Positions 1 to 5,222 of a stretch of 13,375 nucleotides of DNA are shown here, in pieces (the first letter of the stretch is position 1; every line of letters begins with the position of its first letter). The DNA lies in the NCBI GenBank assembly GCA_029865445.1, contig JAOUGY010000076.1, positions 1 through 13,375 on the forward strand. Direction: 5' to 3'. This DNA comes from Acidimicrobiia bacterium. Its GTDB lineage: Bacteria > Actinomycetota > Acidimicrobiia > Spongiisociales > ZC4RG35. Position numbers and translations under genes: made by a program. The notes below the pieces were generated by a model, which did no database searches, was not told where the DNA came from, and was given only the letters and a program-made list of their open reading frames with translations.

Positions 1-673
1 TGGAGAACCGTCGCGGGTCGGCGTATCCGACGGCGTTGTTGAGATTCGAGGCAGGATTGTGGAGGATCGTGCCGCGCATCTCGTGGTGGGTGGGGAGGTG
101 AACGCAGTGGCCGAGCAGCCAGTTGTCCCGGCTCAGCTGGGCGAGCCGTTCTGCAGCGTCCGAGTCCTCTGGTCCCTCGTGAACGTGGACGTGGACGCCG
201 ACACCGAGCTCGTCGGCAAGCGAAGCGGCCGCTTCCAGTGTCTCGTCCGAACACGTGAAGGCGGCGTGGATGCCCACCAGACCGTTGCCACCGCCGGATA
301 TGAACCGCCGGTTCTCGTCGAGGCCACGCCGTGCACCGTCGGGGCCGTGGCGGTCGGTGACCCCGTAACACGTGAGGACCCGCACGCCGACCTCGGCGCA
401 GGCTTCGGCGATGACGTCGAGTGATCCTTCGATGGCGTTGGGGCTCTCGTGGTGGTCGATGATCGCGGTGGTTCCGGCCTCGAGGGCTTCCAGCGCGCCG
501 AGCATTGCCGACCAGCGGATCATCTCGAGATCGAGTGCCGCGTCGAGCCGCCACCAGACCTGTTCGAGGATCTCGCCGAAATTGGTGGGCGTCTTGGGCG
601 GCGCAGGCATTCCTCGCGCCAGCGCCGAATAGAGGTGGTGGTGTGCGCAGACGAGTCCCGGTGTGACGCCCAT
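1..673 (-). CDS. ssnA: SsnA-type amidohydrolase, 3' end outside window, short N-terminus
   Basis: Metal-dependent amidohydrolase (TIM-barrel superfamily) of the SsnA/chlorohydrolase group; 224 codons are visible and the C-terminus lies beyond base 1. Seen: metal-binding HxH at H11/H13 in PGLVCAHHHLYS, WWRLD at 40-44, a GTTAIIDHHESPNAIEGSL stretch near 67-85 that is typical of SsnA, a second His cluster VHVHVHE at 160-166, GHCVHL near 188, and NPASNLNNAVGY near the window edge. An in-frame TAG lies seven codons upstream, so ATG at 673 is the earliest start. This leaves out roughly the first 50 residues of E. coli SsnA, which form part of the beta-sandwich. There is no Shine-Dalgarno sequence; a promoter ending 8 nt upstream suggests a leaderless mRNA. 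It starts 4 nt after the upstream hydroxylase stop. The substrate of SsnA proteins is not firmly known; clusters with xdhD and hyuA link them to purine breakdown. Family call is strong, function is inference. Confidence 0.88.
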   Translation of the reverse strand, partial: MGVTPGLVCAHHHLYSALARGMPAPPKTPTNFGEILEQVWWRLDAALDLEMIRWSAMLGALEALEAGTTAIIDHHESPNAIEGSLDVIAEACAEVGVRVLTCYGVTDRHGPDGARRGLDENRRFISGGGNGLVGIHAAFTCSDETLEAAASLADELGVGVHVHVHEGPEDSDAAERLAQLSRDNWLLGHCVHLPTHHEMRGTILHNPASNLNNAVGYADPRRFS

Positions 674-676
674 CGC

Positions 677-691
677 TTTACATTTTGTTAA
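677..691. promoter_or_regulatory. Operator-like inverted repeat, site 1 (hydroxylase/ssnA junction)
   Basis: TTTACATTTTGTTAA on the plus strand. It is one copy of the 15-bp TTTACA-N3-TGTAAA repeat found four times in this window; the left half is perfect and the right half has one mismatch. It overlaps the stop codon of the molybdenum hydroxylase gene and the predicted -10 of the ssnA promoter, ending 4 bp before the ssnA ATG. Bound protein would block or alter ssnA transcription. The regulator is not in the window. Confidence 0.65.
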
Positions 692-3275
692 CTAGGTTGG
701 CTTGTGTCAAGTCGAGCGGCTCATGCCGATTGAGCGGAAGGCGGGTCCTCCACACGCCGTCGAGCTCGCGAAAGGCCGCGGCCACAGCACCTGCGGTCGG
801 AACCAGCCCGATTTCGCCGACCCCCTTGATGCCGTATGGGGAGTCGGGTTGGGGCGCCTCCACGAGCAAGACCTCGATCTCGGGTGTGTCCTTCGGTCTC
901 AGGATGTCCAGCTGGCGCAATGTGAGGTGAGTGGGCATCCCCTGCTCGTCGCAGGGGAAATCCTCCGTGAGGGCGTACCCGAGTCCCATGTGGACCGAAC
1001 CCTGCACCTGCCCCTCGCACAACATCGGGTTCACCACCCGACCCACGTCATGGACCGCCACCACCTTCTCGATCGCTCCCGACTCCCGATCGGCGATGAC
1101 GAGCTGGGCGGCGTAGCTGAACGTCGAGTGGATCTTCGGGTTGGGCTTTCCCGACGAGAGCGAGTCGGTCCAGTCGATGATGTAACTGCCTTCGAAGTCG
1201 GTATCCGGTGCCCTCCCGCCGGCATCGGCGGCCCGGCAGGCCTCCCGAACGGACCCGGCCGCCATCACCGTCCCTCGGGACCCGGTGGTCTGGCCGAACC
1301 CCAGCTCTCTCGTGGTATCGACGATCACCTCGATCGATGCGGGGTCGATCCCCAGTTCCTCGGCTGCCACCTGCAGCGCAACCGTGTGGACGCCCTGGCC
1401 CATTTCCGTCCATCCGTGGCGGACCTCGGTGACGCCGTCGGAGCGGAAGCGAACCACCGCCTTCGATACCTCGTAGAACCCATTCCCCAAACCGGAGTTC
1501 TTGATGCCGAGTCCGAGACCCACCGCCTTGCCGCCGGCGGTCGCCGCGTCATAGGCGGGTTTGATGGCGTCGAGGCACGCACGCGCTCCCAGAGAACCTG
1601 CGTCCATGATCTGGCCGGGACCCCACACCACACCCGGTGTCACGATGTTTCGGTTCCTGATTTCCCAGCCCGAGAGACCGACCAGGGCGGCCAGACGGTC
1701 CATGATCCCCTCGGTGGCGAACTGGGCTTGGTTGGCCCCGAAGCCTCGAAACGCACCACACACCGAGTTGTTCGTGCGGACCGCGACCGCCTCCACGTCG
1801 ACGTTGGGGAACACATAGGGGCCGGACGCATGACCCGCCGCCCGTTCCAACACTTTCATCCCCACCGATGCGTAGGGCCCTGAATCTCCGAGCATTCTCG
1901 CCCGGAGCGCCGTGAGGCGACCCTCCGCATCGCATCCAGCGGTCATCTCGATGCGGATCGGGTGCCGTTTGGCGTGCATCTTGAGCGACTGCTCGCGGGT
2001 CAACGTGCATTTCACGGGTACTCCGAGGAGATGTGCGGCGAGCGCGGTATGGGCCTGGTTCGACAGGTCTTCCTTGCCGCCGAAGGCACCGCCGTTCGAC
2101 ACCAACTCGACCGTGACCATTGAAGGATCGATCGCCAGCACCGACGCGATCTGATCGCGGTCGTCCCATATGCCCTGGCCCCCCGAATACACATGCAGGG
2201 AACCGTCGCCGCGCGGCACGGCGAGCGTCGACTCGGGCTCGAGGAACGCGTGCTCGACGCGTTGGGTCTGGAACACCTCGTGAACTGTGTGTGCCGAGGC
2301 GGCGAGCGCCGCGTCGACGTCGCCTCTGACATAGCTCGACCTGGACAAGACGTTGCCGTCGAGGCCCCAGACGGCATCCTCGGAACTCTCCAATGCGGCC
2401 GCCGGATCCACCATCGGGGCGTGGGTCTCGTACTCGACGTCGACCAGGTCGGCCGCCTCCCTGGCGGCGAGCACGTCATCGGCGACCACCACGGCCAGCA
2501 CGTCACCCGCGTATGACGTGCGCCCGCCCGTTGGGATCATCACCGGCCAGTCGGTATGGATGATGCCCACCCGCAGCTCACCGGGGATGTCGTCGGCAGT
2601 GAAGATGGCCCGGACACCGGGATGCGCGGCAGCTCGCGTCGTGTCGATCGCCACAATGTCCGCCCTGGTGTGGTCGGTGAAGCGGAGTGCGGCGTGGAGC
2701 ATGCCGGGCGCCATCATGTCACCGACGTAGCCACGATCACCCAACGCCAGTTCCGCTCCTTCGTACTTCGTCCCGGGCTTCCCTATCCCGCCGGCCAGCG
2801 CCGGTTCGGAGATGGGAGCGGCCGAAGCGGCGAGCTCGATGGCGTCGATGATCTTGGTGTACCCGGTACACCGGCAGAGGTGGGCGCCGAGCCGGCCTTC
2901 GATCGTGCGGCGGTCGAGCGAACTGCCCTTCTGGTCGATGAGGGCCTTGGTGCGAACCACTATCCCGGGTGTGCAGAAGCCACACTGGAGCGCCCCGGTG
3001 CTCGCAAACGCGCGGGCCAACCGGTCGCGCTCTGCCGGATCGAACCCTTCCAGCGTCGTCACCTCGCGACCCGCCACTTTGTCGAGGGCGGTGACGCAAC
3101 TGACCATTGCCTTTCCATCCACGAGGACGGTGCAGCAGCCGCACTGTCCGGAGGGTGCGCACCCGTCCTTGGGGGAGGTGAGTCCGAGCTCATCGCGGAG
3201 AGCGGACAGCAGGTGAGGGTGCCGTGCCGACACCGTCCGCCTCTCGCCGTTCACGATCAGCTGGACCTCTGTCAT
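678..3275 (-). CDS. Fused [2Fe-2S]/molybdopterin hydroxylase, xanthine dehydrogenase family (xdhD-like)
   Basis: 865-residue molybdenum hydroxylase expected to hydroxylate a purine or related heterocycle. Domains in order: plant-type [2Fe-2S] cluster (C39, C45, C48, C60), the helical [2Fe-2S] domain (C98, C101, C134, C136), a short linker, then the molybdopterin-binding subunit. In the latter I see GGQG with Q367, GGAFGGKE at 395-402, GAFRGFGANQ with R510 (the position of the purine-contacting Arg in xanthine dehydrogenases), and GIKGVGEIGL with the catalytic Glu at 821. No FAD domain is present. FeS plus Mo in one chain of about 850 residues next to ssnA matches the selenium-dependent xanthine dehydrogenase type, whose labile selenium is not encoded as selenocysteine. 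Start: ATG overlaps the carbamoylase stop (ATGA) with GAGGAG 5 nt upstream; the open frame extending to 4100 is antisense-like noise. The first FeS motif is C-x5-C, one residue longer than the common C-x4-C. Substrate is inferred. Confidence 0.92.
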   Translation of the reverse strand: MTEVQLIVNGERRTVSARHPHLLSALRDELGLTSPKDGCAPSGQCGCCTVLVDGKAMVSCVTALDKVAGREVTTLEGFDPAERDRLARAFASTGALQCGFCTPGIVVRTKALIDQKGSSLDRRTIEGRLGAHLCRCTGYTKIIDAIELAASAAPISEPALAGGIGKPGTKYEGAELALGDRGYVGDMMAPGMLHAALRFTDHTRADIVAIDTTRAAAHPGVRAIFTADDIPGELRVGIIHTDWPVMIPTGGRTSYAGDVLAVVVADDVLAAREAADLVDVEYETHAPMVDPAAALESSEDAVWGLDGNVLSRSSYVRGDVDAALAASAHTVHEVFQTQRVEHAFLEPESTLAVPRGDGSLHVYSGGQGIWDDRDQIASVLAIDPSMVTVELVSNGGAFGGKEDLSNQAHTALAAHLLGVPVKCTLTREQSLKMHAKRHPIRIEMTAGCDAEGRLTALRARMLGDSGPYASVGMKVLERAAGHASGPYVFPNVDVEAVAVRTNNSVCGAFRGFGANQAQFATEGIMDRLAALVGLSGWEIRNRNIVTPGVVWGPGQIMDAGSLGARACLDAIKPAYDAATAGGKAVGLGLGIKNSGLGNGFYEVSKAVVRFRSDGVTEVRHGWTEMGQGVHTVALQVAAEELGIDPASIEVIVDTTRELGFGQTTGSRGTVMAAGSVREACRAADAGGRAPDTDFEGSYIIDWTDSLSSGKPNPKIHSTFSYAAQLVIADRESGAIEKVVAVHDVGRVVNPMLCEGQVQGSVHMGLGYALTEDFPCDEQGMPTHLTLRQLDILRPKDTPEIEVLLVEAPQPDSPYGIKGVGEIGLVPTAGAVAAAFRELDGVWRTRLPLNRHEPLDLTQANLVNKM
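682..710 (-). promoter_or_regulatory. Putative leaderless promoter of ssnA
   Basis: On the minus strand, TTGACA (710-705), a 17-bp spacer, then CAAAAT (687-682). The -10 ends 8 nt before the ssnA ATG, so transcription would start at or next to the start codon. The promoter lies inside the last codons of the upstream hydroxylase gene and overlaps operator site 1. An alternative reading of TTAACA (691-686) as the -35 has no convincing -10 and would start transcription inside the gene. Prediction from sequence only. Confidence 0.45.
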
Positions 3276-4216
3276 GACATCTCCTCGGGTGCGCCGGCCC
3301 CCCTGCGTTCGGTGATCAGCCTGTATGCCGCCGGTACCCGGTACAGGTCGTAGTTGAAGAGGGTCTCTTTGTAGAACTTGCAGTAGTCGAGGTCGATCGT
3401 CGCGGTGATGAGCTCGTCTCCGGTGGTGATGGCCTGGGCGATGAGCTGGCCCGAGGGGGCGATGATGGCGGATTGGGCGAGGCTCTCGACGCCCTCCTCG
3501 GTCCCGCCCTTGGCGACGCCCACCACGTAGCACCCGTTCTGATATGCGCCGGCCTGCATCACGAGGTGATTGTGGAAAGACTGAAGAGGGTTCTGCTGTG
3601 GGTCGGGTGCGTAATAGAGGGGGGTGTTGTATCCGATGAGGATCAGTTCGGCGCCCTGAAGGCCCATCACGCGGTATGTCTCGGGCCAGCGGCGGTCGTT
3701 GCACGTAGCCATGCCCACGATGCCTCCGAACGCTCGCCACACGCCGAAGCGATCTCCAGGCTCGAAGTAGTGGCGCTCGGCGTGCTGGAAGGGACGAGAG
3801 GGGTCGTATTCGGCGTGACCGGGCACGTGCACCTTCCGGTACCGCCCCACGATCACGCCCGCCGAATCCACGAGGATCTGGGTGTTGTAGCGGTGGGTGA
3901 CGCCTTCGTCGTCGGTGGTCAGTTCGCCGTAGCCCAGGGTGAAGCCGATCCCCAGGCGGGCGGCCTCGTCGAAGAGGGGCTTGGTCTCGGGGCTGGGCAT
4001 TTCGCGTTCGAACCAGCGGTCTATCTCTTCGGAGGCGGTCGTGTACCACCGGGGGAAGAACGTCGTGAGGCACAACTCGGGGAAGGCGACGAGCACACAT
4101 CCCCGCGCGTGTGCCTGTTCCAGGAGACTGATCAGTCGTTCGACGACGTCCGATTTCGGTTCGTCGCGAGCAATCGGGCCGAGCTGGCCGGCCCCGATCG
4201 TGAGGGTGCGCGTCAT
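3272..4216 (-). CDS. N-carbamoyl-D-amino-acid hydrolase-like nitrilase-superfamily enzyme
   Basis: 314-residue carbon-nitrogen hydrolase, very like the D-carbamoylases of Agrobacterium in length and motifs. These cytosolic enzymes hydrolyse N-carbamoyl-D-amino acids to the amino acid, CO2 and ammonia. The Glu-Lys-Cys triad is intact: E47 in AFPEL, K128 in YRKVH, C172 in TCNDRRWPET. Other family signatures are GQLGPIARDE near the N-terminus, CLTTFFPRW at 49-57, GHAEYDPSRPFQH at 133-145, YFEPGD, and FHNHLVMQAGAYQNG. It is first in a minus-strand cluster and overlaps the hydroxylase start by 4 bp, so the two are probably co-translated. There is no Shine-Dalgarno; a TTGACA-N17-CAGAAT promoter ends 6 nt before the ATG, suggesting a leaderless transcript, and operator site 2 covers its -35. 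No hydantoinase is visible. In this setting the true substrate may be a ureido intermediate of purine breakdown (inference). Confidence 0.92.
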   Translation of the reverse strand: MTRTLTIGAGQLGPIARDEPKSDVVERLISLLEQAHARGCVLVAFPELCLTTFFPRWYTTASEEIDRWFEREMPSPETKPLFDEAARLGIGFTLGYGELTTDDEGVTHRYNTQILVDSAGVIVGRYRKVHVPGHAEYDPSRPFQHAERHYFEPGDRFGVWRAFGGIVGMATCNDRRWPETYRVMGLQGAELILIGYNTPLYYAPDPQQNPLQSFHNHLVMQAGAYQNGCYVVGVAKGGTEEGVESLAQSAIIAPSGQLIAQAITTGDELITATIDLDYCKFYKETLFNYDLYRVPAAYRLITERRGAGAPEEMS

Positions 4217-4222
4217 CAGTCG

Positions 4223-4251
4223 ATTCTGAGCCGATCTTTACATTTTGTCAA
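4223..4251 (-). promoter_or_regulatory. Putative leaderless promoter of the carbamoylase-hydroxylase cluster
   Basis: Minus strand: TTGACA (4251-4246), 17-bp spacer, CAGAAT (4228-4223), then 6 nt to the ATG at 4216. This places the transcription start essentially on the start codon. The -35 hexamer is the first half of operator site 2, the geometry expected for a repressed promoter. Predicted from sequence alone; the agreement with the lipoprotein-gene promoter strengthens it. Confidence 0.55.
4237..4251. promoter_or_regulatory. Operator-like inverted repeat, site 2 (carbamoylase promoter)
   Basis: TTTACATTTTGTCAA on the plus strand, differing from site 1 at a single base. It is an AT-rich island in GC-rich surroundings. 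It covers the predicted -35 and part of the spacer of the carbamoylase promoter. It lies about 90 bp upstream of the divergent gene at 4344, so it could also affect that gene. Confidence 0.7.
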
Positions 4252-4343
4252 GCGCTGGAAGTCTCTTGTCTGGCACCGCGCTGCCATCGTCGGCACCGAC
4301 CTGCCGGCCATCCGGCTTGACCTCCAACCGGTACGCTCGGATC

Positions 4344-4829
4344 ATGCTGCCGATCGACGTCGAGGGCCCGGTCACCGCCGAGGTGTTCACGCTGGCCATG
4401 ACTGACTTCGGCCCGTTGCTGACCGGACCGTGCGGGCCCGCTCCATGGCTGATCGAGGCGGGCCACGGCGAGCACCCCATCGACACGGTGCGTCGTCTGG
4501 CAGGTAGCGCGATGCCCGGATTGCGGCTCCTCCACTCCACGTCGTGGCGATTCGAACGCGGCGCCGTTGTACTGTCGTTCCTCGTGGTGATGGACGAATC
4601 CAGGATCGGCGAGTTCGAGACCGTGCCGGTGCATCGGGTCGATCTGGCCCGCTCGACCGCCACCGAGGCGCCACCGGCGATCGGCTACGAACAGGTGCTC
4701 GAGCACGCGCTCCGCCACCTCGCCTGGCTGGCAAAGGAGGACGAGGCGGTTCGCGTCGCCCTCGACGATCGGTGGCACGACCTGCTCGAGGGATATGTAC
4801 CCGAGCCCTTTCTACAACTCGGAGGCTGA
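4344..4829 (+). CDS. Hypothetical protein, 161 residues
   Basis: I do not recognise the family. The reading frame is open further upstream, but ATG at 4344 is preferred: TACGCT (4332-4337), a TANNNT-type -10, ends 6 nt before it, the same leaderless geometry as the divergent carbamoylase gene. No Shine-Dalgarno is visible. The protein is soluble, with no signal peptide or membrane segment. It has a beta-rich middle (RLLHSTSWRFERGAVVLSF near 60-80) and an acidic helical C-terminus with YEQVLEHALRHLAWLAKEDE. Codon use is like that of the neighbours. It is followed directly by a DUF1059-like gene whose ribosome site lies in its last codons, so the two form a small operon set between the two purine arms. 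Whether they belong functionally to the locus cannot be told. Confidence 0.75.
   Translation: MLPIDVEGPVTAEVFTLAMTDFGPLLTGPCGPAPWLIEAGHGEHPIDTVRRLAGSAMPGLRLLHSTSWRFERGAVVLSFLVVMDESRIGEFETVPVHRVDLARSTATEAPPAIGYEQVLEHALRHLAWLAKEDEAVRVALDDRWHDLLEGYVPEPFLQLGG
4821..4825 (+). promoter_or_regulatory. Ribosome binding site choosing the DUF1059 start
   Basis: GGAGG lies inside the end of the upstream gene. It is 6 nt before ATG 4832 but only 3 nt before ATG 4829, which favours the second of the two consecutive ATG codons. Confidence 0.6.
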
Positions 4830-4831
4830 TG

Positions 4832-4987
4832 ATGCAGTACGAATTGACCTGTGCATGCGGGTGGACCACGAGCGGCGATGAGGAAGAGATCGTCGAGGCC
4901 GCCCAAGACCACGGCCGCAAGCTCCACAACATGGAGGTCACCCGAGAGCAGGCGATGGCGATGGCTGGGCCTGCCGGGGCGGATTGA
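4832..4987 (+). CDS. Small DUF1059-like protein, 51 residues
   Basis: Very small cytosolic protein, MQYELTCACGWTTSGDEEE at the N-terminus followed by EAAQDHGRKLHNMEVTREQ. The pattern of an N-terminal strand with two nearby Cys (CACGW), an acidic turn and a helix carrying a conserved His (xxHGRxxHNM) is that of DUF1059 proteins, whose function is unknown. ATG 4829 would add one Met; GGAGG spacing favours 4832. Coupled to the upstream gene by a TGATGATG junction. No terminator with a T-run follows. Confidence 0.75.
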   Translation: MQYELTCACGWTTSGDEEEIVEAAQDHGRKLHNMEVTREQAMAMAGPAGAD

Positions 4988-5004
4988 AGCCAGCGTTGTG
5001 TCAG

Positions 5005-5057
5005 GCATCCAACCCTCGGTTGAGGAGGTGGATCTCCACGCATCCAACTCTCGTTGG
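5005..5057 (+). repeat. Tandem hairpin repeat in the intergenic region
   Basis: GCATCCAAC-N-CTCG occurs at 5005 and again at 5040, a 35-bp period. Each copy can fold: CAACC/GGTTG around CTC (5010-5022) and CCAAC/GTTGG around TCTC (5044-5057). Between them GTGG/CCAC (5028-5039) forms a third small hairpin, and CCTC/GAGG (5014-5025) is an alternative to the first. A fourth hairpin, GGGC/GCCC around TTCGT, lies at 5079-5091. There are no T-runs, so classic termination is unlikely. It could be the 3' end of the small operon, a structured RNA or a repeat element; I recognise no known class. Confidence 0.5.
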
Positions 5058-5113
5058 CGGGTGGGGCAGGTGAGAAACGGGCTTCGTGCCCTTGCGTGGG
5101 GGATCGACCATCG

Positions 5114-5128
5114 TTTACATTTCGTACA
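5114..5128. promoter_or_regulatory. Operator-like inverted repeat, site 3 (distal, lipoprotein promoter)
   Basis: TTTACATTTCGTACA; perfect left half, two mismatches in the right half. It lies just upstream of the predicted -35 of the transporter operon, with its centre 23 bp from the centre of site 4, about two helical turns, so two dimers could sit on nearly the same face. Confidence 0.6.
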
Positions 5129-5136
5129 GAAAACGC

Positions 5137-5151
5137 TTGACGTTTTGTAAA
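5137..5151. promoter_or_regulatory. Operator-like inverted repeat, site 4 (proximal, lipoprotein promoter)
   Basis: TTGACGTTTTGTAAA; perfect right half, two mismatches in the left. Its first six bases are the predicted -35 hexamer TTGACG, so binding would occlude RNA polymerase, as at site 2. Confidence 0.62.
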
Positions 5152-5165
5152 GAGCGCGCCAGGAT
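5137..5165 (+). promoter_or_regulatory. Putative promoter of the purine transporter/xanthine dehydrogenase operon
   Basis: TTGACG (5137-5142), 17-bp spacer, CAGGAT (5160-5165). Spacing and hexamers parallel the carbamoylase promoter. It would give a leader of about 50 nt ending in a strong Shine-Dalgarno. The leader contains the perfect palindrome CCCGGCGCCGGG (5186-5197), which could form a short stable hairpin ahead of the ribosome site. Confidence 0.5.
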
Positions 5166-5222
5166 GCGTCCGCCGTGACGAGGGTCCCGGCGCCGGGTAC
5201 CGGCCCACGTGGAGGAGAGAAG

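Noticed and set aside
678..680. Stop codon readthrough or selenocysteine in the selenium-type hydroxylase
   Set aside because: The stop is TAA after a complete C-terminus; selenium in this family is a labile cofactor and not selenocysteine, and no internal TGA interrupts the frame.
702..1883. 393-residue plus-strand open frame
   Set aside because: Antisense to the hydroxylase gene, no family motifs, composition typical of a shadow frame in GC-rich DNA.
3276..4100. Open frame extending the fused hydroxylase upstream by 275 residues
   Set aside because: It runs out of frame through the carbamoylase gene and is Arg/Pro/His-rich noise. The family start motif and a GAGGAG ribosome site fit ATG at 3275.
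5186..5197. CCCGGCGCCGGG as another operator
   Set aside because: Perfect palindrome but unlike the AT-rich repeat, and GC palindromes are common in such DNA; treated as a leader hairpin only.
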